Positions 43,064-55,400 of a stretch of DNA of 64,000 nt are shown here, piece by piece. Origin of the DNA: Lolium rigidum (lineage: Eukaryota > Streptophyta > Magnoliopsida > Poales > Poaceae). Made by a program: the position numbers and the translations under genes. The DNA lies in contig NC_061510.1 of the NCBI RefSeq assembly GCF_022539505.1, positions 100,270,292 through 100,334,291 of the forward strand. The letters run 5' to 3'. Each line of letters starts with the position of its first letter. Within the stretch, counting starts at the first letter, position 1. The notes beneath the pieces were generated by a model. The model saw only the letters and a list, made by a program, of their open reading frames with translations. It was not told the DNA's origin and searched no databases.

Positions 43064-44513
43064 ATGTCGGCTAGTAATATAGTGCACAATGACACAATTA
43101 TCTTTGATGGCACAAATTATCTTTTGTGGAGAAATCGCTTGCTTTGTAATCTTCAGACCTTGTGTCCAAATATAGAGCGATTTCTAGATGTAGGTTTTTC
43201 TCCTCCGATGGATCCACAAAATCTATCTTTAGAGGATGAGAAAAACTTACATCTTGAAGCTCAAGTATCTAATGAGCTTTTATTCTCCTTGAGACCAGAT
43301 TTTCGTAGGTCCTTGATATATATAAAGCGAAAGTCATCTCATGAGATGTGGTTCAAGCTTCAGGAAATATGTGGTGGATCCACTTCTCATATGGTCGGTG
43401 GTGTCTCCGAGGAGCTCTATTCCCCTTCACATCATGAAGAGCTCCAAGTTGCTTCCACCTCCGACCGTGATGAGTTATCATCTTATTCCACTTCACCAAT
43501 GTGTTGCAAGACACAAGGTAATGATATGGTGAGTGGTGAGGGAAATTGCAATGTTGATATTGTGCTCAATAGTGATGACTCTTCATCTCTATCCCATTGC
43601 AAGGTTTCCTTTTTGGACTTAAACGCATCTAGCACTGAAAATAATCTACATGCTTGTGTTGATAGTCCTTGCATATCATGTATAAACTCCTTACATAAAT
43701 AACATGATGATACGCTTGCTTTGTCTTCTTGCCATGAACAAAATGCTTCTATTTCCTCTAGTTGTTTGTTGTCTAACAATGTAAAGGAAATGGAACAATC
43801 TATGAGGCATGAGACTCTCATGAATGGAGATTCCAAAACATCTTCATCTTCATCCTCTAGCATGAACGTGTGCCTTATGGCAAAGAGACCAAAGGTAACT
43901 CCTACCTTGAATCCCAACATATTTTCTAATGATAAGAGTGATGATGATGAACAAGATGAAGATGCTATACCCAAAGGCCTTTACAATGTTAGATGCACCC
44001 TTCGTGGTGATGCCCTTATCAAATTCGATTTCTTGATGGACTCCCTCAATGAAAGGGATGAGTCTATTGAGGAGTTGGAATCTCATATTGAAAATGAGCA
44101 ACGGAGATTCAATCTCCTTAGACAAGAGCTGAAAATGAAAGGTGCATAACTCATGGTCTTAAGCAAGAAATGGAATCTTATGTGCTTTAAAAACAAAAAA
44201 TCTATTGATGATGCTTGTGTTACTAACTCTACTTCTTGTGAAGCATCTATCTTAAAGGAGAATGTTGAGCTAAGGGCTCAACTAGATTTGCTAACTAGCA
44301 ATTATAGGGAATTGGAAGAAAGCCATAAAAAGCTCTCGTGCTCTCTTGAGGATCTCCTAATCTCCTATGATGGGCTAAAGTTAGCTCATGAGGCTAGTAT
44401 CACTAAGGTAACATCGTGTGAGCCTCATGTGGAAATTATCACAACCTCTACTCAAAATGCTATATTGCCACGTGCTAGTCCTAGTAATCCAACTACTCAT
44501 ATAATTAATACAT
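43064..44513 (+). pseudogene. Copia gag (SIRE/Maximus type), interrupted
   Basis: The ATG at 43064 opens MSASNIVHNDTIIFDGTNYL, the usual Copia gag start in which an FDGTNY-LWR motif precedes the UBN2-like domain. The same frame continues through stop codons at 43700-43702 and 44147-44149 to 44513. The second half is coiled-coil-like (LNERDESIEELESHIENEQR; ENVELRAQLDLL), as in SIRE gag. The sequence is cut at 44514 by the end of a minus-strand Gypsy LTR before any zinc knuckle. The remainder of gag and all of pol should lie beyond the inserted nest, outside the window. Confidence 0.75.
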
Positions 44514-44903
44514 TGATGTCTACGCACGCTTCTATTCCTGTAGACAGTGTTGGGCCTCCAAGAGCAGAGGTTTGTAGAACAGCAGCAAGTTTCCCTTAAG
44601 TGAATCACCCAAGGTTTATCGAACTCAGGGAGGTAGAGGTCAAAGATATCCCTCTCAAGCAACCCCGCAATTACGATACAAGAAGTCTCTTGTGTCCCCA
44701 ACACACCCAATACACTTGTCAGATGTATAGGTGCACTAGTTCGGCGAAGAGATAGTGAAATACAAGTGATATGGATGTATATGAGTGGTAATAGCAATCT
44801 GAATAAAATATGGCAGCAAGTAAACATGCAGTAGAACAGTAAATAAACGGAGTTTCGATATTCGGAAACAAGGCCTAGGGATCATACTTTCACTAGTGGA
44901 CAA
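44514..44903 (-). mobile_element. 3' LTR of a minus-strand Gypsy element, distal part
   Basis: On the plus strand it starts TGATGTCTACGC and contains 'gtgttgggcctccaagagcag', the reverse complement of a well-known Triticeae Gypsy LTR end. It is separated from its other part (59601-60686) by the element inserted at 44904. The candidate target duplication at the outer end is tacat (44509-44513); its partner lies outside the window. Confidence 0.75.
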
Positions 44904-47686
44904 CGATACGTCCAAAACGTATCTACTTTCCCGAACACTTTTGCTATTGTTTTGCCTCTAATTTGTGTATTTTGGATGCAACTAACGCGGACTAACGCTG
45001 TTTTCAGCGGAATCTGTTCCGGTGTCTCGTTTTTGTGCGAAATCCAACTTTCAGGAAAAACCTCGGAATTTATGCAGAAGGCCCTATTTTCCCAGAAGAC
45101 TCACGGAGCCAGAAGGGCAAGTCAGGTGGAGGCCCGAGGGCCCCACACCCTAGGGCGGCGCGGCCCAGGAGGGGGGTGTAATATCCCAGGTAATGGGGTA
45201 CAAAAATAGAGGAAACAGATGTGTGCATTGCATTCATGCATAGAAAATCTGGGGAATTTTCGCGCTTTAAAGTAAAACAGTCACAGTAACTGAAGTTTCA
45301 CTTGAAATTGGTGGAATTGAAGTAGCTCATCAATTCAAGCGCTATAAACCTCAATGTGACTTTGATAAAACCTTGTTTTGGGTAGAGAAGATTTGATCTA
45401 AGGGGTTAGATCAAATGGAACTAATAATCAACACAACAACACTTTACTCAATGATCAATTGCTTGATCTCATAAAAGATCATAACATGGAATTCCTTGCC
45501 CTAACATATGAACCTACAATTAATTGGAAATCAAGTAACAATAATTGGAGAAACTACTCTTCACTTATTTTCTCCATGTATTAAACTAATCCATGCTCAT
45601 ACCATAAACCCTATGATACCCATTTTACTTTAATCTTGAAAACAAGACAAGGAGATCCAACTAAGGAATATAATTCTTCTATATTTCAAGTTATTACACA
45701 TCAAACCTAGAGAGGTGAGAGTTCTATAATATTTATTAGTGAAGCAATTGAAAACCTTAAGCTAAAACCTTGGATATACATCCATGTATTCCCACCATCA
45801 CTTTGAAGAGAAACCCTAAGATATTATTCCAGACCATTCCTAGGGAGAGAACCCAATTATATTAAACCTAGATCTTGATGATCACATCAACCTCTATGGA
45901 GCCTAATATTAGGTTAGCATTGAAGTCCTTCCCAAATGAGAGAGACCATCCATACTGATCTTAGATCTATCTATTCAATTATCCAAATGGTTAAATCATC
46001 AGTTCTTGAGAGAACCTTAAGTAAATATCTCAGGCATTTTCCTGGGATATAAAACTATTGAGACAACCATGACCATGACCATCCTAGAAAGAAAAATAGA
46101 AGTGATATATCCTAGTTGATCAATAAAATGCTTGATCATGGAAGTGAGAACCCATTCCATTAGAAATAATTTAAGAAGCCAAATCTTGATCATTATAAAT
46201 TGAGTGATGAACATAAACCCTAAGAACTTGAGATAAAGATATCAAGAACAAGTGGATCATGTCTAACCATGATCATGCTCTTGAAGTATGTGAGGATAAG
46301 TTAAACCCTAATAGGATAAGCAGATATCATTAGCCACATGAAATTATAAGGAGATCAATAATAAGCAACCCTAGGCTTAGATCCCAACCTTAACTTGTGA
46401 ATCACTTGGTGATCATAAGTACAATTTTACCACATCTACATTCCACTTATTCTTCACCTAAGAAACATAAGAAAACCTTAGTGTAAAACTCCATACTTAA
46501 TATGGTGAGAAATCATCCATTCATATGACCAAAGTTAACTATAAAAAGAACTATAACAACTTTAGTTACTTTAACAATAGATCAAGGATATAATAGCAAA
46601 CTATTGGTATAAGATAAAACCAATTCTCAAGTCCTTAGTAATTAAAGGGAGAACAGAAACAATTAAACCACTAACCATATTACCTTGGTTAGGGGAGATT
46701 AAAACCTAGCAAATGCAAATGGTGTCATCTCAACTCTATAAACTAGAATTATATCTCAACTCTAGTTTATGTATCACTATGGTGATCATGATATAAACCC
46801 ATGCTATAATTGAGATTCAAACCAAATGCCATTAGGTAAATATCATTGGAACCCTAATGGTTCATTAATTAAATACAATATTTCAATTATAAAACATAAG
46901 AGCCACCTAATGCTAAATCCTATAAGTAAACCATATGTGTAGTGATCAACCATTTATCTTTGTAATCAAGATAAACCATGATGGAAACAATCCCTACTGA
47001 GATACTTTCAAATGTAGTGAGAGAATTAACCTTAACAAGGGGGTTGTACTAGAAATGATAAAACCCTAATAAATAAGGTTCACTTAAAATCATATGCAAG
47101 GGGATAAATTCTCAATTGAGAGAACAAACCCTAATAACAAACTCTAAAACATTTAGAGTAGAAATCATCAATTCTAATAATTTCAAACAGAGTTGATTAC
47201 ACAAGAAAAAGAAAATTAAAATGAGTGCATAAATTCATGATTAATAAAAGTTTGCAATGTAGCTCACATATATTAAATGTTTATCCCAAAAACAATGCAG
47301 GAAAGCATTCATACATTAATAGTCCTACTGAAATTCAAATTATGTGATACCTGCATGGTATCACATGATTTAAATTTGAATTAAAATAGATTACAAAATA
47401 GAAAATGAAAACAGAAAATAAAACAGAAAAAGAAACCAGAGAAAAAAATGGAGAGAAGGCTTACCTGTAGCAGAGCCCAACGAACGGAGAACCACCAGCA
47501 GCCCAGCAAGCACGGGCCAGCACAGCCCAGGATCGGCCCGAGATACCCCTTCGTCAAAAATAGAGGTGAGGAGCTCGTCCTCATCCTCTCCACCGTGCAT
47601 GAGCGCCAGCACGACGGCGTGCTCGCCTTCGTCTCTCGCTGGCGGCTCCTCCTCGACCGAAGGCGTGACGAGGCGCGTCCGGGCGC

Positions 47687-47696
47687 CATATAAATC
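47687..47696 (+). promoter_or_regulatory. TATA box of the 6.3-kb LTR
   Basis: catataaatc followed by 'cccacggcaaaccctag', preceding a CT-rich leader, in the only GC-rich block of an AT-rich LTR. Confidence 0.55.
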
Positions 47697-50370
47697 CCCA
47701 CGGCAAACCCTAGCCTCAACTCTTTCCCCTCTGCTCGATTTTTCCCCTTCATACCGAAACCCTAGTCTCGCAGACGTCGACCATTGCCACCGTTCGGAGC
47801 ATCCCCGAGCCTTGCCGTGGATGCCATCGCGTTCGCCGTCCTCGACTTGCCCAACCTGCCCAAGGAATTGAGCCATCACGCTCGAAATCGACGCCGTTGA
47901 GCTCATCTTCCCCAACGCCGGGAATGACGAATTCCGGCGATGCCAACCTCCCCTCGCCTCGCCGACAAGCGCGTTGTGCTCCTGGTGAGCCACTGATCCC
48001 CCTCGTATGCATATCTCGCTCGATTACGACCCGAAGCACGCCCCGCGACGTTGGCCAGTGAGCTCTGCCGCTCGGCCTCGCCGCCGGCCGAGCTCCGGCG
48101 ACCATTTGGTGGCGGCGCGGCCACCAGTAGGTTCAGCTCATCGTCCTCGTTCGTTGGAGCCTACGTACAGCCCCGCGGGAACCCTTTATCGCCGGCGCCG
48201 TCCATCACCGGCCGCCGGCAGAGCACAGGGTTGCCACGTCGGCATCACGTGGCAGCCAACGTGGCCTGCCCCACCTGTCTGAGGCTGTGGGTAGCCCTGT
48301 CCGTGTAGCTTTAGTTAATTTTAGTTTGAATTCAAATTTCACAAATTGCTGCAACTTTACAGAAATAAATCAAATTCATTTCAATTCTGAAAAAAAACTA
48401 TATATGATATCAAAATGATCCTAGAAATAAACTCTATCCAATAAAAATATAAAATGAAATTTTTATTTTTAATAAAAATTTAATTATTTTATACTTGATT
48501 ATTTAAGCCTGTAATTTTAATTCTAAATTCAATTAACATTCAATAATTAGGAAAACTTCATAAAATAAATAAAAACCAGTAAGTAATTAAGGAAATCATT
48601 AAAATTAATTTTCCTTTTCTATTAACTTATTAAATCTTTATTAGAAGGATTTAAACCCTGATTAATAATTATCTTAATTATTAATTGTTCAAAAATAATA
48701 AAATGTCAAATACAATATTAATTTTATTTCAAAGTTATTAATAACTTCAACCTTAAAGTGAAGTTATTAATTCAAGAACTTTAGGGTATTTAGAAAACCC
48801 TAATTTCATAAGTAATAGAACCAGGAAACCATAATTTCATGTGGGACCCTAAAACCCTAATACCATTAGGCAACCTAGCTCCATTTATTCATATGAACCC
48901 TAATTTGCTTCTAATCTAAAACCTAGATTAGAACAGGTGAGCATGGTACTTTATTTCAAGTCATAGAGCCATCATCAGCAACTAAAAGACATACCTATGT
49001 CCACATAAAAGGTAGAACCCTATCACTACAATTAGCATTCCATGTGTTCATCCTAATCAGACCTAAATAATCAATAGGGTCAACCAAGTGTAAACCCTAG
49101 ATCCTATTACCAAAGCCCTCATCCTTATTCATTCCTATTTAGCATCACACCAATGTGATGAACCCTAATAGCAACCATACCCACTATTTTACATTACATA
49201 AACCTGTTCCATTAAACCCTACTAGTGTGAGATACTTATGAACCATCCTATTTAGGAACCAACTATTCTCTACTTAGAGATCCAATAGCTAATACAAGAC
49301 AACCTCAACCTTAATTGATATACTTCTTATTAATTAAGAAGTATGTTCTTCAAAAGTTATTGTTTTGAAGAAAATAAAGAATCATCATCAACCCTGCTTA
49401 TAAGAACCTATAAACCCTAGCCAACTATCACCAACAAGGTATGCCACCTTGATAGCAACTATTGGTAATTAAGATATTTAGACTTAATTCAACAATACAA
49501 GCCTAGTAGCTGATGAATCCAACTAGGTTGTGATCCATCTAATACCTACTCCAGAAACTAAATGGAACCATAATCAACCATAGAACCCTTCAACTTAATT
49601 ATCATACCTATTCTTTATTAAAGAACATGTTCTTCAAAAGTTATTCTTTTAGAGTATATGATAAATAATCATTAACCATGCCCTATAGTACTAAAACTGA
49701 CCACTATTCTTTACTTATTAACATTATGCCAATTATCATTCTTTGTGTACTCAATAGATTATTATGCTTTATTATCCACCTGTTTATAATACCAAGTAAT
49801 CACACCTGAATAAGAACCTTGTATGTGAATCACTCTAAAAATGCAACACACCCTGAACCAATCAGTACAACTTACTAATCCTAAAACATCAGGGTTGGGT
49901 TACGCTTAGAGCGATTGCATCTCATATTTATGCATTATTGCATCCTTGCCAATCTTTTAAACATCGTCCTTATCGGACGATGATGCTATTTCAGAATTTG
50001 GAGTTATTACGTATCGAAGACCTTGTCTGCATAATCTTGCAGTCAAGAAAGGCAAGTTCATCGCTTTCTCATGTCATTTGAGTATTTCTATCAAATTACT
50101 TGCAAAGTACTATGGTTATCACTATTGCATAAAAACCAAAACCACTACTTTCATAACTATGAATATGACTATGTGGTGGGCAATGGAACCATGGATTGTG
50201 TTGATATGGTGGAGGTTCCATTGCAAGGGTTATTATCCATCTAGGATTAACAACAAATGTCGTCCGAGTGATTCTTGTGCCGTAATACCCGTGTTAACCA
50301 TAAGATCCGGAGTGGGACGGAGTAGTCAAAAGTGTTTCCACCTCTCGTTCATCAACGGATGCGCTTTACC

Positions 50371-50502
50371 GTAGACACTTGTATCCGTCGGGGCAAGCGG
50401 TTGGTCGGGAAGCCTTAAGTCCCCACGGCATAGTCCGTAGACACTTGTCGCTCGAAGAACAAGCGGTTGGCTGGGGAAGCCTTAAGTCCCCACGGTATTG
50501 CG
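50371..50502 (+). repeat. Two tandem repeats of about 66 bp
   Basis: Each begins gtagacacttg and ends near 'aagtccccacggta/cata'; copies start at 50371 and 50437. It is internal to the 6.3-kb LTR. Confidence 0.8.
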
Positions 50503-51522
50503 GTCTATGATGGGTTGCAGCTACCGGCGAAGGAGTTTGGTTAACGAGTCCCAAACTGTTGTCGTGGTCGGGGTCCACCCGTGAGTGGGAATAATGGGAC
50601 CGGCGAGGACCCAGGGTCGGGGCATGCAACAAAGGGTGGGTGTTCGAGGTAGCGGAGGAACATGATTGGCTAGACCTTATACCGGGCCTCACACCATAGG
50701 AAGTGTGGACAAGCTCGCAACTTGGTTGGCACCAAGGTTAAGATCTCTTATGGGTAAAGCAACACACCTCTGCAGAGTGTAAAGAACCGTGACCTGTCAC
50801 TCCCTGTTCCGGGATATGGAACTGCGAACGCGGCCGGAAAGGAGCTACATGAAGTTCTAGTAAACTGGTGAAGGCTGACGGACATAGTTCTTCTGAATAA
50901 AAGCAACCTTTTGAAGAAATGATTATGAAAACCTGCATTGGTATTAGACTTTCTGGTCTAATGCCGTAGCTAGTGCATTAAACACCTCTTTCCTATAATG
51001 AACTTGTTGAGTACGCTCGTACTCATCCCACTCTTAAATCCCCTGCTTAGATATGGAGGCATCGAAGGAGGGTCTACAGTGCAACTCGAAGACCGAGGAA
51101 GTCAACAACTACTTCAAGGGACATGATCCTATCAGAGGAGTCGGATACCACATCCAACAAGGAGAAAACCTAGTTTGGACATAGAAGGGAACTAGCTTCC
51201 TAAACCTAGCTCCTACTTAGCTAGAATCTATTCTTAGCCTCTTTAGATAGTTAAATACTCTTCAAATAGAGTTCGTGATAAGACTAGACTACGAGTCATT
51301 CTTCTGGAGTTTATTTGCAGTTTTACCTCATTGTAAAGTAGGAGGCTGTGTGGATCTTTTGTAAAGAGTCTGTGTTGTAATTCTATAGACATGCCTTGGA
51401 CCCGCATATGTTTCTGTTGTACCACTCTGAGCGATATAATACGAGTGGAACGGTGTTTCATTGGTGTTATATCAGACTTGCATACTACACCATGCAGTGG
51501 TATGCCGGGTCACCACAGGGGG

Positions 51523-52651
51523 CGCGCGGCCCTAGCGTGTGCCCCCCTCGGCCGGCCTCCGACGCCCTCCTTCGGACTACTTATCGCATTCGACCTAAAA
51601 ACGCACAAGGAGAAACCGAAGTTGCCAGAAACCCTCCAGAACGCCGCCACATCGCGAAACTCCGTCTCGGGAGCCAGAAGTCTCCGTTCTGGCACTCCGC
51701 CGGGACGGGGAATTGGAGGAGATCATCGCCATCATCACCACCGACGCCTCTCCATCGACCAGCCATGTTTCCCCATCCATGTGTGAGTAATTCCCCCGCT
51801 GTAGGCTGAAGGGGATGGTAGGGATTGGATGAGATTGGTCATGTAATAGTATAAGATTGTTAGGGCATAGTGCCTAGTGTCCGTAATTGGTACTTTGATG
51901 ATATTGTTGCAACTTGTTATGCTTAATGCTTGTCACTAGGGCCCGAGTGCCATGATCTCAGATCTGAACATGTTATTATTTCATCATGATATTCATTGTT
52001 TATGGTCTTACCTTCAAGTTGTATACACATGTCGCTGTCCGGAACCAATGGCCCCGAAGTGACAGAAATCGGGACAACCGGAGGGGATGGTAGTGATGTG
52101 AGGATCACATGTGTTCACGGAGTGTTAATGCTTTGCTCCGGTACTCTATTAAAAGGAGTACCTTAATATCCGAGTAGATTCCCTTGAGGCCCGGCTGCCA
52201 CCTAGGCTGGTAGGACAAAAGATGTTGTGCAAGTTTCTCATTGCGAGCATGTACGACTATAATTGGAACACATGCCTATTGATTGCTTTGTACTTGGACA
52301 CCGTTTTATTATTATCTGCAAATGCCACGCTTGATTGTTACATGAGTTTCTCTCATCCATGCAACGCCCGTTATCCGTCCCCGTGCCTACGGTATTTTAA
52401 TCCTGCTGTTTACTATAATCACTACTTGTTGTCTTTGTTACTCTGCTGTTGTTATTTCACTACTGCTACTCGCTATAAAACTGTTACTATCGATAAACTC
52501 TTGCGAGCAAGTCTGTTTCCAGTGCAGCTGAATTGACAACTCCGCTTGTTAAGGCTTTCAAGTATTCTTTGTCTCCCCTTGTGTCGAATCAATAAATTGG
52601 GTTTTACTACCCGCGAAGACTGCTGCGATCCCCTATACTTGTGGGTTATCA
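51523..52651 (+). repeat. 5' LTR of the gag-protease Gypsy element, second part
   Basis: Continues the LTR interrupted at 45176 and matches 58473-59600. It ends gtgggttatca at 52651 and is followed by the Gypsy leader motif ggcgccgttgccgggg (about 52665-52680). Confidence 0.85.
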
Positions 52652-52740
52652 AGACTCGTTTTACGGCGCCGTTGCCGGGGAGCATAGCTTTATTTGGAAG
52701 TTCACTTGGATTGATATTGTTCGCTGCAAATTCTCCATCA

Positions 52741-54204
52741 TGGGTAAAACTCGCGATCCTAAAGTCGCCATATTACCATCCACAACAAGAAAAGGTACAA
52801 CTACGAGTACCTCTCGTTGCTCTTGATTCACCATCCGTGATTGATAAACTTGTTTCACAGCCACAAGCTTCACTTGCTGGTACTTCTGCTGAATCTGAAA
52901 ATTCTTATAATATTGATGATGCTTCTGCTGTGCTTGATGATAGTGGTTCATTGGGATCCTTTCTAGATGCTACAATTGCTAGGTCTAGACAAATTGAAAA
53001 TGCTGAAACTCCTGATGCTACTACACCTGTTAATTCACACTGAACTTGATTATTCTAGTGATGATCCGGATGAAGATTATGTGGAGCTTAATGATGATCT
53101 TATTAATAGATGCAATGCTACTCGTTGATGCAAGTAAAATTAAAAAGTTTCTCTCACAATATACTCGTTAGACATAAGTTATCTCCCGATCCTAAATTTG
53201 CCACATCTCCTATATGCATTAAGGATAAAGATTATGATTTTTCTCTTGATCTATCTCATATAGCTATTGTAGAGAAAGCACCCTTTTGTGGTACTGAAAA
53301 AGAAAGTGATGTAGAACACATGATTGAACTTTCTTCTATGAGTAGCTTGTTTTCTGATGATATCAAGATGCGTACTTATTTTGTCGCTAAATTTTTTCCT
53401 TTCTCATTAAAGGATGATGCTAAAACTTGGTATAATAATTTGCCTCCTGGTTCTATTAAAAGTCCAACTGATTTGCGTGATGTTTTCTTTCGAAAATACT
53501 TTCCTGCTAGTGCTCAACATATTGCTTTACATAAAATTTATAGATTTGACCAGGGAGATGAAGAGAAATTGCCTGAGGCTTGGGCAAGATTTTGTTCTCT
53601 TATCAGAGCTCGACCTGGACATGATTTAGAAAAGAATGATCTACTTGATATATTTTATAGTGGACTAACCATTGAGTCTAGGGCATATTTGGATAGTTGT
53701 GTTGGTTGTGTTTTCAGGAAAAGAACTCCGGACGAAGTTGAAGAATTATTGGCTAAAATAGGCCGGAATCATGATGATTGGACTACGCTCGAACCAATTC
53801 CAACGCCAATATTGAAGAAGAGGGGTTTAATTAAATTGAATGATGAAGATATGAGGGAAGCCAAGAAGTCTCTCAAGGAAAAAGGTATTAAATCTGAAGA
53901 TGTGAAGAATCTACCTCCCATAGAAGATATATGTGAGATAATTCCCCCTTCATCCATGATTGAGGTAAACTCCCTTCGACGTTTTACTAGGGAAGATATT
54001 CCGTATTCAAAACCTCTCACGCAATGCTTAGATGAGTTTGATAATTATATTGTTAAGCAAGAAAATTTTAATATGAGAGTAGAGAATCATCTAATGGAAA
54101 ATTCTCAAGCTATTAGCAATTTGCATGATATTGTGGAGAGAACCTCCAATGATGTTAAGATGCTTGTTAAACATTTTCAAATGGTTCAAACTCAAATTGA
54201 TTAA
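52741..54204 (+). pseudogene. Gypsy gag, frameshifted
   Basis: A start at 52741 (MGKTRDPKVA) shifts frame within 30 codons. The next stretch ends at 53043, and the gag core is open from 53110 to 54204. The core contains FFPFSLKDDAKTWYNNLPPG, LRDVFFRKYFPA and ARFCSLIRARPGHDL, the Retrotrans_gag domain that forms the virus-like particle. The C-terminal third is Lys/Glu-rich and coiled-coil-like. A TAA at 54202-54204 interrupts the original frame, which then continues downstream toward the protease. Confidence 0.75.
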
Positions 54205-55400
54205 CTCACTAAAGTGAAAAATGACTTATTATAAAATAATTCTAAAGAGAAACATGCTTATGAGGTAACAACTAGAGGTGGTGTCTCTACCCAGGATCCT
54301 CTATATCCTGAAGGGCATCCCAAAAGAATTGAACAAGATTCTCAACGCATTGAATCTAGTGCTCCTTCTAAGAAAAAGAAAAAGAAACATAAAAATGTTG
54401 TAGAATCCTCTGAACCTGTTAATGATCCTAATAGTATTTCTATTTCCGATGCTGAAACTGAAAGTGGTAATGAACATGATAATAATAAAGATAATGATAA
54501 GAATGATGCTTCTGATAAAGAAGAGGTTGAAGATGAACCTGAAAAGCAAGATAAAAATAAAAAGTATACTAAAGAAGATTTTATTGCTAAGAAACATGGT
54601 AATGAAAGAGAACCTTGGGTGCAAAAGCAAATGCCTTTTCCTGCTAAGAAACTAAAATCAAAGGAAGAAGAACACTATAATAAATTTTGTGATTGGATGA
54701 AACCTTTATTCTTGCAAATCCCTTTGACTGATGCTATTAAATTGCCTCCTTATTCAAAGTATATGAAAGATATTGTTACTAACAAAAGGAAAATCCCCAA
54801 TGAGGAAATTTCCACTATGCTTGCTAATTACTCTTTCAATGGCAAAGTTCCAAAGAAGTTGGGCGACCCGGTATACCTACTATTCCTTGTTCTATTAAGA
54901 ATAATTATGTTAAAACTGCTCTATGTGACTTGGGAGCCGGTGTTAGTGTTATGCCTTTTCCTCTTTATAAGAGACTTTACTTAGATAAGTTGATACCTAC
55001 TGATATATCTCTGCAAATGGCTGATAAATCTACTGCTATTCCTGTTGGTATATGTGAGGATGTTCTCGTTCAAGTTACTAATAACTGCTTGATATTAAGC
55101 GATTTTGTTGTGTTGGAAATGCCTGAAGATGATAATATGTCTATTATTCTTGGGAGACCTTTTCTTAACACCGCGAGGGCTGTTATTGATTGCAATAAAG
55201 GAAAAGTTACTTTTAATGTTGATGACAAGGAGCATACCGTTTATTTTCCCAAGAGGATTGAGAAAGCGTGTGGAGTTAATACAATTTATAATGTGAGAAC
55301 TATTAAAGTGGGAACTATTGATTTTCCAATATATGAGCCTAAAGAAGAATATCAAACTCTTGTGATTGGATCCATATCAATACAATATAAGGTAACATGA
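54205..55400 (+). pseudogene. Gypsy gag C-terminus and aspartic protease
   Basis: After the stop at 54204 the polyprotein continues as a highly charged linker (poly-Lys, Asp/Asn/Glu) and then the block KFCDWMKPLFLQIPLTDAI (about 54690). One lost base near 54870 shifts the frame. The protease follows: ALCDLGAGVSVMPFPLYKRL (54917 onward) has Asp-Leu-Gly at the active site (Gypsy proteases have D-S/T/L-G), then SIILGRPFLNTARAVIDC (about 55140), the ILGRPFL flap-associated motif. The frame ends at 55400 with no reverse transcriptase after it. Confidence 0.75.

Larger units (their letters stand above)
45177..51517 (+). mobile_element. 6.3-kb solo-LTR-like element nested in the 5' LTR
   Basis: 6,341 bp, starting TGTAATATCCCAGG and ending GGGTCACCACA, flanked by a perfect 5-bp duplication GGGGG (45172-45176 and 51518-51522). 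The uninterrupted site is seen in the 3' LTR at about 58470. A plus-strand TATA box lies at 47687-47696 in a GC-rich block. The start and end sequences do not recur inside, so there is one LTR, not two. LTRs of this size are known in large retrotransposon derivatives (LARD type such as barley Sukkula). The family was not identified. No retroviral-type protein is encoded; the frames at 47381-48308 are not recognised. Confidence 0.75.

Noticed and set aside
47391..47993. Possible 200-codon minus-strand gene
   Set aside because: The TATA box and leader are on the plus strand and the block is part of an LTR; the protein has no recognised motif.
50371..50502. Possible CRISPR-like or array repeat
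   Set aside because: Only two tandem copies of about 66 bp without spacers, inside a plant LTR.
51396..51809. Plus-strand frame repeated at 58252-58764
   Set aside because: Same LTR present twice; sequence is untranslated LTR.
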